Numbered from the stretch's first letter, positions 52,235 to 62,117 are shown. The stretch is DNA of 64,000 nt from DATHZQ01 sp965216945 (GCA_965216945.1 CBDCGU010000003.1:930001-994000), one strand, 5' to 3'. Translations and numbers: made by a program. The notes: generated from the sequence alone by a model not told the origin.

Positions 52235-54254
52235 CAGCGGCACCCACGGCTGCCGATTCCCGCCTGCGGCGCACCGGCTTGCGGGCGGCAACCGACCACA
52301 CGCCGCCGGCGACCACGACCATGCCACCCGCCCACAGCAGCCACATCAGCGGGAAGACGAACACATCCAGGACGATCTCGTCGGCACCGCCGCCGGCGAG
52401 GGACAGATACACGTCCTCGGTGAAGCCGATCCGCACGTCGGGCGTCGCCACGGCTTGCGAGGAGTTCGGGTAGCGGTTGAGCCGCGGCTCCATGGTTCGG
52501 ATCGTCGTCGAGCAATCAGCCCGGTACAGCGTGATCGTCGCTCCCTCGACGCGGCGGTTGGCTTCGTCGCGCACGAACGGGCCCTCGTAGGCCACGCAGT
52601 AGCCGTCGACGACCGCGATCTCGCCCTCTCCGAGGCGGACCTCGTGGCGGACCGCAAGCGCAGTCGACGCCGCGATCGCAATGGCGACGAGGGCAAAGCC
52701 GATGTGGGCGATTTGCCCTCCCCAGTAGCCGGCGTCGCGTCGCAGGATCCCTCCGGCCGTCCCCGCAACGGTTCCATCGCTCCGGCGCAGCTCCACCTGC
52801 TTCCAGAAGTGGCGGACGATCACCGCCATCACGAACGTGGCCAGCACGACGACCACAACCGTGGGTACGGACCGCACTCCGAGCAGGACTGCGGCTGCCC
52901 CGGCGACGACGGCAACCCGCAGCGGCGTGCGGATCCGCTCCCACACCACGGAGCGGCGCGCCACCCGGTACGGCGTCACCGGCCCGACTCCCATCGCCAA
53001 GAGCAGCGCAAACGCAATCGGAAGGGTCACCCTGTCGAAGAACGGTCGACCGACCGACACCTGCCGACCCGAGAAAGCCTCGACGAGCAGCGGGTACATC
53101 GTGCCGACGAGCACCGTGAAGGCGAACAGCGTGAGCAAGAGGTTGTTCAACAGAAACACCCCCTCACGACTGGCCAGCGACTCCAGACGCGGCGATGAGG
53201 CGACGAGGTGGACACGCATCGCAAAGAGCACCATCGAACCGACCACCACGACGCCGAGAAACGCCAGCAGCGCAGGTCCCACCGCCGACTGCGTGAAGCT
53301 GTGGACGGATGCGATGACACCGGACCGCGTGAGGAAGGTGCCCAGAATCGTCAGCGCAAACGTTGCGATGACGAGTGTGAAGTTCCATGCCTGCAGCATG
53401 CCGCGGCGCCGCTGCACGATCGCCGAATGGATGAAGGCGGTCGCCACGAGCCACGGCAGGAACGCGGCATTCTCCACGGGATCCCACGCCCAGTAACCGC
53501 CCCAGCCCAGGACCTCGTACGACCACCACCCGCCCAGGAGGATCCCGAAGGTCAGAAAGACCCACGCGATCACTGACCAGCGGTGGGTACGGTCGAGCCA
53601 CGTCGTGCCCCGCTCTCCGCGCGCCAGGGCCGACATCGCAAAGGCGTAGGGCACCGTGAGCCCCACGTACCCGAGATACAACATCGGCGGGTGAATCGCC
53701 ATCAAGATGTGGTTCTGCAGCAACGGATTGGGACCGACGCCTTCGAGTGGAGCAACACTCGCCGCAAACGGCGACCATGCCGTTGCGTTGCAGCCGACGG
53801 CGGCCGCATCGATGCACACCTCGAACGGGTTGGCGACGGTGGCCATGAGCCCGAACCAGAACACGCCGACGAGGCCCATCATCGCCAGCGCACCGGCACC
53901 GAGCCCGTCACCGTCCCCGACGTTGCGCACCACCAGGGAGGTGAAGACGGCCAGAACGAGCCCCCACAGCACGATGCTGCCCTCCAGGGCGGCCCAACCG
54001 GCTGCGAGGAGGAAGATGAACGGCGTGGTGGTCGCCGTGTTGCGCGCCACGTAGGCGATGGAGAAGTCGTGGCCCACGATCGCCGTCTCGAGGGCAAGCA
54101 TGGCGAACACGGCGCCACCGAGCATCACCAGGACCGGGATGCGGAGGCGCGCAGCATCCTGGTTGCCTCGCGCCACGTGGAATCCGGACCATGCCAGCCA
54201 TGCGGAGCCTCCGAGTGCGGCGAAGACGGCGGCGAGGCCGAGGACTGCGTTCAC
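52227..54254 (-). CDS. ccmF: CcmF cytochrome c haem lyase subunit
   Basis: A 675-residue polytopic protein with about fifteen helices, the haem-attaching core. The WWD domain reads LGWGGYWAWDPVENAAFLPW, and conserved His regions appear as NHILMAIHPPMLYLGYVG and VHSFTQSA. A large exported loop lies before the last helix (YCVAYEGPFV), as in CcmF. Length matches the family. It overlaps ccmE and ccmH on both sides. Confidence 0.96.
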   Translation of the reverse strand: MNAVLGLAAVFAALGGSAWLAWSGFHVARGNQDAARLRIPVLVMLGGAVFAMLALETAIVGHDFSIAYVARNTATTTPFIFLLAAGWAALEGSIVLWGLVLAVFTSLVVRNVGDGDGLGAGALAMMGLVGVFWFGLMATVANPFEVCIDAAAVGCNATAWSPFAASVAPLEGVGPNPLLQNHILMAIHPPMLYLGYVGLTVPYAFAMSALARGERGTTWLDRTHRWSVIAWVFLTFGILLGGWWSYEVLGWGGYWAWDPVENAAFLPWLVATAFIHSAIVQRRRGMLQAWNFTLVIATFALTILGTFLTRSGVIASVHSFTQSAVGPALLAFLGVVVVGSMVLFAMRVHLVASSPRLESLASREGVFLLNNLLLTLFAFTVLVGTMYPLLVEAFSGRQVSVGRPFFDRVTLPIAFALLLAMGVGPVTPYRVARRSVVWERIRTPLRVAVVAGAAAVLLGVRSVPTVVVVVLATFVMAVIVRHFWKQVELRRSDGTVAGTAGGILRRDAGYWGGQIAHIGFALVAIAIAASTALAVRHEVRLGEGEIAVVDGYCVAYEGPFVRDEANRRVEGATITLYRADCSTTIRTMEPRLNRYPNSSQAVATPDVRIGFTEDVYLSLAGGGADEIVLDVFVFPLMWLLWAGGMVVVAGGVWSVAARKPVRRRRESAAVGAADV

Positions 54255-54664
54255 GAGCCGGCCCGGAAGTCCGTGCCCGGCTCGTAGACGTCACCGTCCT
54301 CGGTGCGGTATTGCTCATCGTGGCTGACGATCATGGAGTCGCTGGAGAACCGATGGCCGTCCCAGGTGCCTTCGACGACCACTCCGATGCCCTCCTGGAA
54401 CAGCTCCTGTGGCGCCCCGGTGTGCACGACGTTCACCACCTGCCGGCCGTCCGTGACGGCAAAAGCCACGCCGCGATCGCTCTCCACCACGCTGCCGACG
54501 ACGACCTCTCCGCCGAGCCGCATGCGCTCGTCGCCGCCGGACTGCTCGACGAGCTCTGTCGGCGTGTTGAAAAACACGAGATTCGACTGCAGCGTCACCA
54601 GCAGCCCTCCGATGACCACTGCGATGACGACCGCCGGAACCACAAATCGCCAGTAGCGAGACAT
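54251..54664 (-). CDS. ccmE: CcmE haem chaperone
   Basis: A 137-residue membrane-anchored OB-fold protein. One N-terminal helix (FVVPAVVIAVVIGGLLVTL) precedes the beta domain with RLGGEVVVGSVV and VVVEGTWDGHRFSSDSMIVS. The haem-linking His is in HDEQY, giving the standard HxxxY rather than the CxxxY variant. It carries haem from CcmC to CcmF. A 1-base gap separates it from ccmD. Confidence 0.94.
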   Translation of the reverse strand: MSRYWRFVVPAVVIAVVIGGLLVTLQSNLVFFNTPTELVEQSGGDERMRLGGEVVVGSVVESDRGVAFAVTDGRQVVNVVHTGAPQELFQEGIGVVVEGTWDGHRFSSDSMIVSHDEQYRTEDGDVYEPGTDFRAGS

Positions 54665-54665
54665 C

Positions 54666-54788
54666 TCAGCCGTTCTCGTCGAGACGCCGGCGGGCCGATC
54701 TCGTGCGCATGGCAAGCGTCCACGTATACGCCACCAGCACGATCAGCACGAGGCCATACCCCCACAGCACCCATCCCCAGCCGTTCAT
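54666..54788 (-). CDS. ccmD: CcmD-like small membrane protein
   Basis: A 40-residue protein with one helix (WVLWGYGLVLIVLVAYTWTL) and a basic cytoplasmic tail (RTRSARRRLDENG), exactly CcmD's layout and operon slot. CcmD helps release holo-CcmE from CcmABC. The ATG overlaps the ccmC stop by 4 bases. Confidence 0.88.
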   Translation of the reverse strand: MNGWGWVLWGYGLVLIVLVAYTWTLAMRTRSARRRLDENG

Positions 54789-55525
54789 CGGTCGACCTCC
54801 AGGCTCGGTGCCGAGACGGCATCCCCGGCGATCGCACCAGATCCCGCGCGAACCGCCTCCTCGGCCTGCAGCTCGAGGTCGGCGAGCACGTAGCGACGGC
54901 GGATCAGCGCTGCGGCGACGAGCGTGTAGGCGCCCAGTCCGGCATAGAAGGCGGCAAGGAGGATCGTGTCCATCTGCATCTCGTCGGGGCGCAGCAGCGT
55001 CGGGGGCTGGTGAACGTCTCGCCACCACAACACGGAGAAGTGGACGATGGGTATCAAGGCGATGGAGACGATCCCGAGGATGGCCGCTCGCTGCGCCCGC
55101 GCAACAGGATTTTCGATGGCCCGTCGCAGCGCCAGGTAGCCGAGGTAGGCGAAGAACAGCACGGCGGTGAGCGTGAGCCGAGCGCTCCAGGTCCAATACA
55201 CGCCCCACGTCGGCTTGGCCCAGATCATGCCGATGGCAATGGTGAGACCGGTGAACACGACGCCGACCTCGGCGGACGCAAGAGCGAGGTGATCCCAAAC
55301 GCGGCGCTTGGTGACGAGGTACACGACGCTGCCCACCAGGGTGAGCGTGAAGCACAGGTATGCGACCAGGATCGTGGGCACGTGGATGTAGAACAGCCGT
55401 GCCACGTTGCCTTGCGTGGCCTCGGGGGGTGTGAAGAAGGCCATGCCCAGTGACACGACCAGCGCAACCATCGCCGCGGTATCGAGCCACGACCGGCGCC
55501 GGGCGATCTGCTGGGTGGCAGTCAT
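54785..55525 (-). CDS. ccmC: CcmC haem handling protein
   Basis: A 246-residue protein with six helices and the WWD-type loop KPTWGVYWTWSARLTLT. Conserved His residues appear in FYIHVPTILVAY and IPIVHFSVLWWRD. It binds haem and attaches it to CcmE. The usual Asp after the last Trp (WxWDxRLT) is Ser here. It is coupled to ccmB and ccmD by 4-base overlaps. The C-terminal tail is longer than in small relatives. Confidence 0.94.
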   Translation of the reverse strand: MTATQQIARRRSWLDTAAMVALVVSLGMAFFTPPEATQGNVARLFYIHVPTILVAYLCFTLTLVGSVVYLVTKRRVWDHLALASAEVGVVFTGLTIAIGMIWAKPTWGVYWTWSARLTLTAVLFFAYLGYLALRRAIENPVARAQRAAILGIVSIALIPIVHFSVLWWRDVHQPPTLLRPDEMQMDTILLAAFYAGLGAYTLVAAALIRRRYVLADLELQAEEAVRAGSGAIAGDAVSAPSLEVDR

Positions 55526-56196
55526 TGCGTCTCCTGGAGGGGGCGGGCCGTGAGGACGCCGACGATCGCGAGGACGATGTCGACGAACACCATCAACAGC
55601 ACCCAGGCGAGGATACCGTTGCCATCGGTCAAGTCGGCATCGAGCGCCTGGGTTGCGCCCAGCAGCAGAGGGATCGCCAGCGGAGCGACGATGAACGGAA
55701 CGAGGTTGCCTCCACCGGTCCCTGCGGCGATGGAGCCGGCGAGCGTTCCCAGCAAGGACAATCCGACGGCGGCCGCCGGAATCACCAACAGCAGCCAGGG
55801 CCACCGCTGGAGGTCGATGTCGTACAGCACCACCGCCACCGCACCAACGACGATCTGGAATCCCACCAGCATCCAGAGGTTGGCGACCGCCTTGCCGAGG
55901 AAGGACGCCGCAGGATCGATACCCAGCCGTGCGGTCAACGTGGTGTCTGCGTCGGTCTCGCCCGCCGTGCGCCGCACGGTCACAAGCACTCCGAACAGCA
56001 ACACGACGATCCAGTAGAGACCGGGGCCCACCGCCCGCAACGTGGGTGCGTCGATTCCGATCGCCAGCGGTATGAGCAACAGAGCGATGGCTCCGAAGGG
56101 CAGGGTGATCCACGTGACCTCGCCCCGGCGCCGTTCCCTCACGAGGTCGCGTTTGGCGACCGCCCGCACCTGCGGCCACATCGATCGCGTGGTCAT
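55522..56196 (-). CDS. ccmB: CcmB haem exporter-like permease
   Basis: A 224-residue membrane protein with six helices, the family's opening AVAKRDLVRERRRGEVTW and LFGVLVTVRRTAGETDADTT. It forms the CcmABC complex that releases CcmE. Length and position match CcmB. The ATG at 56196 overlaps the ccmA stop. Confidence 0.92.
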   Translation of the reverse strand: MTTRSMWPQVRAVAKRDLVRERRRGEVTWITLPFGAIALLLIPLAIGIDAPTLRAVGPGLYWIVVLLFGVLVTVRRTAGETDADTTLTARLGIDPAASFLGKAVANLWMLVGFQIVVGAVAVVLYDIDLQRWPWLLLVIPAAAVGLSLLGTLAGSIAAGTGGGNLVPFIVAPLAIPLLLGATQALDADLTDGNGILAWVLLMVFVDIVLAIVGVLTARPLQETQ

Positions 56197-56834
56197 ACGA
56201 TGGTTCCCCCGGCCAGCTCCAGGCTGCGCCCCGCCAGTTTCTCCACGCGCTCCCGATCGTGTGACACGAGCACCGCAGCCCCGCCGCGCACCGCGACGTC
56301 GTCTGTGAGGTGGGCCACGAGGTCGGCTGCCGCCACGTCGAGTGCCGAATGCGGCTCGTCCAGGAGGAGGAGCTCGGGCACCAACACCAGCTCGCGGGCG
56401 AACTCGGTGCGGCGCTGCATCCCATAGGAGCATGCGCTGGCCCGGCGATCGGAAGCGCCCCCGAGACCGACGGCGTCGAGTGCCGCCGTCACCTCGGCCG
56501 GCCCGTGCCCGGTCACCGTCGCGGCGAACTCGAGGTTCTCCCGCAGGGTGAGCTCCGGGTAGAGGGCGGGGGTGTGGCCGATGAAACCGATGCGGCTCCG
56601 CACGTCCAGCCGACCGCGACCGGACAGGTCGACGCCGAGCACGCGGGCCTCCCCCGACGTCGGCCGCAACTGGGTGGCGAGCAGGCGGAGCAGCGTGGTC
56701 TTCCCTGCACCGTTGCCGCCGAACAGACCGACGACGTCACCGGCGGCCAGCTCGAGGTCCACCGCGCGCAAAATCGGCGTCGCCCCGATGCGAACGGCGA
56801 CGTCCCGCAACTCGACGACGGGTCGTAGTGCCAC
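56193..56834 (-). CDS. ccmA: CcmA ABC ATPase
   Basis: A 213-residue ATPase: Walker A GGNGAGKTTLLRLL, a family-typical degenerate signature CSYGMQRRTEFARELV, Walker B LLLLDEPHSALD and VLVSHDRERVEKL. It hydrolyses ATP to free holo-CcmE from CcmC. It is the first gene of the ccm operon; GTG at 56834 (VALRPVVELRDV) is the chosen start, with an ATG eleven codons up possible. Confidence 0.93.
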   Translation of the reverse strand: MALRPVVELRDVAVRIGATPILRAVDLELAAGDVVGLFGGNGAGKTTLLRLLATQLRPTSGEARVLGVDLSGRGRLDVRSRIGFIGHTPALYPELTLRENLEFAATVTGHGPAEVTAALDAVGLGGASDRRASACSYGMQRRTEFARELVLVPELLLLDEPHSALDVAAADLVAHLTDDVAVRGGAAVLVSHDRERVEKLAGRSLELAGGTIV

Positions 56835-57035
56835 GCCGGAAAGTGTACGGGGTTTCCAGCCCGGCAAGCCTCGGCCGCAGCGTTCGGGCGGGCAGGTGCC
56901 GGGGGTGTCGCTTCGCCCACGACATCGCTTCGCGTATTCGAATTGCGGAATATCTCCGTGGGTGCGAGGTTGGGGTCTGCGGACATCGACACGCCGGTCG
57001 ACGCACCGGCAACAACGACTTCTTCAGGAGACACC

Positions 57036-57440
57036 GTGGCAACCGTCAATCTGACCAAGGACAGCTTCGAGCAGACGATCGTCGACAACGACACGGTGCT
57101 CGTGGATTTCTGGGCCGACTGGTGCGGGCCCTGCAAGTCCTTCGCTCCGGTGTACGAGAAGGTCTCGGAGCAGTACCCGGACGCGGTGTTCGCCAAGGTC
57201 GATACGGAGGCAGAGCCGGAGTTGTCGCAGTACTTCCAGATCCGTTCGATCCCCACCCTGATGATCTTCCGGGACCAGATCGGGATCTTCTCCCAGCCGG
57301 GGGCACTGCCGGAGCAGGCGCTGACCGGGCTCATCGACCAAGCGCTGGCTCTCGACATGGACGACGTGCGCCGTCAGATCGACGAGGCGGAAGACCACGA
57401 CCACGCCGAGCACGACCACGCCGGCCACCACCACGGCTGA
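57036..57440 (+). CDS. Thioredoxin with His-rich C-terminal tail
   Basis: A 134-residue thioredoxin. The active site WADWCGPC has Cys at 30 and 33, with cis-Pro in RSIPTLMIF. After the fold ends (ALALDMDDVRRQ), a tail of about 20 residues contains DHDHAEHDHAGHHHG, eight or so His with Asp/Glu. This is unusual in thioredoxins and could bind zinc, nickel or copper. The GTG at 57036 follows CAGGAGACACC. A strong terminator follows. Confidence 0.92.
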   Translation: MATVNLTKDSFEQTIVDNDTVLVDFWADWCGPCKSFAPVYEKVSEQYPDAVFAKVDTEAEPELSQYFQIRSIPTLMIFRDQIGIFSQPGALPEQALTGLIDQALALDMDDVRRQIDEAEDHDHAEHDHAGHHHG

Positions 57441-57463
57441 GCCGGAGACAACCGTCGATTCGA

Positions 57464-57491
57464 GAGAGCCGGGCCGGAGCGCCCGGCTCTC
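57464..57491 (+). terminator. Strong hairpin terminator after thioredoxin gene
   Basis: GAGAGCCGGGC (57464-57474) pairs perfectly over 11 bp with GCCCGGCTCTC (57481-57491), with a 6-base loop. It lies 24 bp after the thioredoxin stop. No T run. Confidence 0.85.
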
Positions 57492-57559
57492 GTGCGGTAG
57501 TCGCCGCGACCCGACACGGAGTTGCCGCTGCGATCTCACGGGCTTCTAGGGTCGACCCG

Positions 57560-58996
57560 ATGAACGATCGCTACGACGCTCTCGTGCTCGGGTCCGGACC
57601 GAACGGGCTGGCGGCTGCGATCGAGCTGGCGCACCACGATCTCCACGTGCTGGTCGTCGAAGGAGCCGACGACATCGGCGGTGGCACTCGCACCGCCGAG
57701 CTGACCCAACCGGGATTCCTCCACGATGTCTGCTCGGCGGCCCACCCCTTTGCAGCGGCATCCCCCTTCTTGCGCACGCTCCCGCTGGAGTCGCACGGAC
57801 TGGAGTGGATCACGTCGCCCGCTGCGGTCGCCCATCCCTTGGATGGGAGAGCGGCCGTCTTGTTGGAAGGCTCGGTCGCCCAGACCGCCGCCACGCTCGG
57901 CAACGACGAGCGTGAATACGTCGAGAGCCTCGGGCATCTCGAGCGGAGCTTCGGCGATGTGCTGCCGTGGATCTTGGGGCCGCTGGTGCGCTGGCCCCGC
58001 CATCCCGTTGCCACCGCACGCTTCGGCCTCGTCGCCCTGCAGTCGGTGCAGCAATTCGCCGGCAAGTTCGCCGGTGTCGAGGCACGGGCCATGGTGGCCG
58101 GGTTGGGCGCCCATTCCGTACTTCCCCTCGATCGCTCGGCCACCAATGGAGTTGGCATCGCGCTGGGGTTGACCGGGCACACGAGCGGCTGGCCCATCGC
58201 CAAAGGCGGCTCGGCGGCGTTGACCCGCGCCATGGCTGCGCACCTGGAGAGCCTCGGCGGCGAGATGAGCACGGGCAGATGGATTCGATCGCTTTCGGAG
58301 CTGCCGACGGCCGACGCAGTCCTACTCGATGTGACGCCCGATCAACTCGTGCGACTCGCGGGCGACCGTCTCGCCGCCCGTCACCGCAGACGCTATGGCC
58401 GCTGGCGATACGGCCCAGCGGTCTTCAAGCTGGATCTCGCACTCAGCGATCCCATCCCGTGGTCGGATCCAGCAGTGGCACGTGCGGCGACGGTACACGT
58501 CGGCGGCACGTTCGAAGACATAGCACGCGCCGAGGCGGCCCCCTGGGAAGACCGAGTTGCCGAGCAACCGTTCGTCCTCCTCACCCAGCCGACCCTGTTC
58601 GACCCGAGCCGGGCCCCACAGGGCCACCACGTGGCGTGGGCGTACTGCCACGTGCCCGCCCGGTGGGACGGTGACGCCACCGATGCGATTTGTGCCCAGG
58701 TGGAGAGGTTCGCCCCAGGGTTCCGGGACACGATCCTGGCGGCGCACGCGATGGGTCCGGCCGACTACGCGCGGTACAACCCGAACAATGTCGGGGGAGC
58801 GATCGGCGGAGGCGCCGCCACGTTGCGGCAGATCATCGCTCGGCCCCGCTTCGGACCGCATCCCGCAGTGACACCGCTCGACGACGTGTACCTGTGCTCG
58901 TCGGCCACGCCACCTGGTGCAGGCACCCACGGCATGAGCGGCTACCACGCGGCGCGGACGGCGCTCCAGGCGACGTTCGGGCGCCGCACCGGCTGA
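57560..58996 (+). CDS. Phytoene-dehydrogenase-like FAD oxidoreductase
   Basis: A 478-residue two-dinucleotide-binding flavoprotein. The FAD site is ALVLGSGPNGLAAAIELAHH, followed by EGADDIGGGTRTAE. The C-terminal signature reads YLCSSATPPGAGTHGMSG. Members include carotenoid desaturases and actinobacterial retinol saturase-like enzymes; no carotenoid gene is nearby, so the substrate is open. The next gene, malQ, begins 37 bp later. Confidence 0.9.
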   Translation: MNDRYDALVLGSGPNGLAAAIELAHHDLHVLVVEGADDIGGGTRTAELTQPGFLHDVCSAAHPFAAASPFLRTLPLESHGLEWITSPAAVAHPLDGRAAVLLEGSVAQTAATLGNDEREYVESLGHLERSFGDVLPWILGPLVRWPRHPVATARFGLVALQSVQQFAGKFAGVEARAMVAGLGAHSVLPLDRSATNGVGIALGLTGHTSGWPIAKGGSAALTRAMAAHLESLGGEMSTGRWIRSLSELPTADAVLLDVTPDQLVRLAGDRLAARHRRRYGRWRYGPAVFKLDLALSDPIPWSDPAVARAATVHVGGTFEDIARAEAAPWEDRVAEQPFVLLTQPTLFDPSRAPQGHHVAWAYCHVPARWDGDATDAICAQVERFAPGFRDTILAAHAMGPADYARYNPNNVGGAIGGGAATLRQIIARPRFGPHPAVTPLDDVYLCSSATPPGAGTHGMSGYHAARTALQATFGRRTG

Positions 58997-59033
58997 GAGC
59001 CGCCACAGATTTGCTCGCTATCGTGCGCGCCCG

Positions 59034-61630
59034 ATGCGCACCACGTTCCACATCCACTTCGTCGCGGCCTTCGGCGACCGCCTTGCGGTGGTCGTCGACG
59101 ACGAGCTTGCGGAGCTCAATTGGTCACCTGGTGACTGGTGGACGACCACTGTCGACGTCCCCCCCGGCACCGCGTATCGCTATGAGATGGCAACGGCCGC
59201 CGGCGACCTCACGGCCGAATCGGGTCACGGGCGCCGCACCCCTTTCGGCGAAGGTCCCGTGGCGATCGTGGACCGCTGGCGCGGACCCGATCCGGCACGG
59301 CGCTCGCGCTCGAGTGCCATGTTCACCAAGAGCCTCGCCAGCCGCTACGGAAGGGAAGAAGGCCCGTCGGGGCGGGTGACGTTCCGCCTCCTCGAGCCCG
59401 GCATCCCCCGGACGGATCGGTGCGCATCGTGGGCTCCGCCGCCGAGATGGGGGCGTGGAACCCGACGCGGGGTCTCTCGATGGTGCCTGCGCCGTTTCCG
59501 TGGTGGGAGGCCGGGGCAGACCTCCCCGCGGAGCCGGCCGAGTACAAGTTCGTCGTCACCGGGTCCGACGGGTCGCAGGCGTGGGAGGCAGGTACCAACC
59601 GGTTGCTGAGTGCAACCGAGGGAACAACGATCGTTCACGATGACGAGGTCCGCGGGCTGCGGGGCTGGCGAGGAGCCGGCGTCGCCGTCCCGATCTTCTC
59701 GCTCCGCTCGAATCGCGGTGTCGGCGCGGGGCAGTTCACGGACATCGAACCGCTCGCCGACTGGGCGGCGAGCGTCGGCATCAGCGTGATCCAGCTGCTG
59801 CCGGTCAACGACACGGTGCTGAACCACGACTGGGACGACTCGTACCCCTACAACCCGGTGTCGGTGCAAGCGCTGCACCCGCTGTACATGGACCTCGACG
59901 CCATCGACGACGGAGGGATCGGCGCAGAAACGGAAGCGATGCGCCGGCGCCTCAACGGCTTGCCGGAGATCAGCTACGTCGAGGTGATGGAGGAGAAGTG
60001 GCGCCTGTTGCGTCAGGCGTATCGCAACGCCTCGGTCGCACTCTCCGAGGATGCCGGCTTCGATGCCTTCGTCGCCGACGAGCGGTCGTGGCTCATCCCG
60101 TATTCGGCCTGGGCCGTGTTGCGCGACCGCCACGGCACACCCGACTTCCGCCGCTGGGGTGGGGACGCCACTTACCGGCCCGAACGCGTCGACGCGATGG
60201 CGGAGCCGGGGAGCCCGGACTACGGCGATCTGCGCTTTCACTGGTTCGTGCAGTACCACCTGCAGCGCCAGCTCACCGCGGCCGCCGACTACGCCAGGGG
60301 CCGAGGTGTCGCCCTGAAGGGCGACCTTCCCATCGGTGTCGCTCCCGAGTCCGTGGAGGTGTGGCGGCAGCCCGAGCTGTTCCATGTCGGAGCGCAAACC
60401 GGGGCGCCGCCTGATGCCTTCGCCGTGCGGGGACAGAACTGGGAGTTCCCCACCTACGACTGGTCACGCATGGCCGAGGACGGCTATGCCTGGTGGCGAG
60501 ACCGCTTCACGGCTCTGGCGAGGTACGTCGACGTGTACCGCATCGATCACGTGCTCGGCTTCTTCCGTATCTGGGAGATACGGCAATCCGCGGACGATGG
60601 TCTCCTCGGTCATTTCCGACCGTCTCTCCCGCTCTCGGTCGAGGAGGTGCAAGCGGTGCTCGGACCGGTCGATCTCGAGCCTCTCACGAAGCCGCTCGCC
60701 TCGGAGGCCACGCTCGAGCGATTCGGTGAGCACGCCACGCGCATCCGAGATGGGTTCTTCCTCGCCAAGCCGCACGGTCTGGCCCTGATGCCGGGGGTCG
60801 CCACGCAGCGGCGCATCCTGCGAGCCTTCGAGCTCGGAATCCTCGACGACCTGGACGAGGGCGAACGCCTCCATGTCCGGCGCACGCTTCTCGATGTCGC
60901 CGCGGACGTGCTGCTGCTCGAGGTGGCCGGCGGGTACGAGCCCCGCATCTCTTGGCAAGACACCGAGCACTACCGGCGCCTCGACGACGCACAGCGCACC
61001 GGCTTCGACACACTCGCCATCGACTTCTTCCACCACCGGCACACGGCCCTGTGGGAGGCGCACGGCCGGGCGACCCTGCCTGCCATCGTCGATGCGACCG
61101 ACCTGCTCACCTGCGGGGAAGACCTGGGAATGGTGCCCGACCTGGTGCCTCGCGTCATGAACGAGTTGGGTCTGCTCTCTCTCGAGATCGAACGCATGCC
61201 CAAGCGGCTCGGGGAATGGATGGCAGACCCGGCGGCTGCGCCGTATCTCTCCGTCGTCTCACCGAGCACCCACGACACCACGACGCTGCGGATGTGGTGG
61301 ACGGAGGACCGCGCCCTCACAGAGCGGTTCTGGCGTGAGGCGCTGGGGAAGGAGGATTCCGCACCAAGCGAGCTCGACGGGCCGACGGCGGAGGCGATGG
61401 TGCGCCGCCAGCTGGATTCGCCGGCCATGCTCAGCATCATCCCCATGTCCGATCTCCTCGCCATCGACGAGGGTCTCCGTCGCACCGAGATCGCCACCGA
61501 GCGCATCAACGATCCGTCCAACCGCCACAACCGGTGGCGCTACCGGTTGCATCTGTCGCTCGACGAGCTGGCGGCCGCCGATCACTTCAATCACCGGGTG
61601 CGAACGCTGATTGCCGGATCAGGCCGCTGA
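59034..61630 (+). pseudogene. malQ: DPE2-type 4-alpha-glucanotransferase, frameshifted
   Basis: Two reading frames together encode a GH77 enzyme with two N-terminal starch-binding (CBM20-like) domains. The first frame (59034 to about 59405) gives CBM20 one (MRTTFHIHFVAAFGDRL, RVTFRLLEPG). The second frame then continues as SVRIVGSAAEMGAWNPTRGL and the full GH77 barrel. Catalytic residues: VDVYRIDHV (nucleophile, about 60528), GEDLGMVP (acid/base, about 61117), STHDTTTLR (about 61264). The shift is at a C5 run (59406-59410). The enzyme transfers glucose or dextrins in maltose metabolism. Error, decay or slippage are open. Confidence 0.85.
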
Positions 61631-62074
61631 GGCCGCAGTCTCCACGTGACGCTTGAGGCCGCGGAGCAGGCTCGCCATACCCTTGCGATATATCCGGCGC
61701 ACGGCCAGCCGGTCCATCAGCGCACCCACCGGTCCGTACTTGAGCGCATAGTCGGGAGTGACGCTGACCTGCGTCGCGTCGCCGTGGGACAGCAGGTCGA
61801 ATGTGATGTCGGCTCTGGCGAAGGGCATGTTGCTCTCGTCGATTCGCATCGTCAGTTGCTCCCGCTCGACGAATGACACCACCGACTCCTCGAGATAGTT
61901 GCGCCCACCCAGGTCGCAATGACGTCTGGCGCCGAGACCGGTCGTCGCCTCCGTGATGATGTAGGAGTCCTTCACGCCGGGATTCCAGGCGTGGATCGAG
62001 CCGACGTCGGCCAGGGTGTCCCACACCTCGCCGATGGGTGCGTGGATGGTGACGGTCTCTGTGAAGGTTGCCAT
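61619..62074 (-). CDS. SRPBCC (START-like) domain protein
   Basis: A 151-residue protein with the polyketide-cyclase/START-like opening FTETVTIHAPIGEVWDTLAD and a typical pattern of seven strands and a long last helix (RKGMASLLRGLKRHVETA). Such proteins bind hydrophobic ligands. Its 3' end overlaps malQ by 12 bp on the other strand. Start ATG 62074; it lies 43 bp after the ACBP gene. Confidence 0.87.
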   Translation of the reverse strand: MATFTETVTIHAPIGEVWDTLADVGSIHAWNPGVKDSYIITEATTGLGARRHCDLGGRNYLEESVVSFVEREQLTMRIDESNMPFARADITFDLLSHGDATQVSVTPDYALKYGPVGALMDRLAVRRIYRKGMASLLRGLKRHVETAASAA

Positions 62075-62117
62075 GACGATGCAACCTCTGCGGCGAGGCG
62101 ACGATTCCGGCTCTTCG

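Noticed and set aside
52026..53198. A 390-codon plus-strand frame opposite ccmF
   Set aside because: Asp/His/Arg-rich with no domain; ccmF and ccmH are clearly coded on the other strand.
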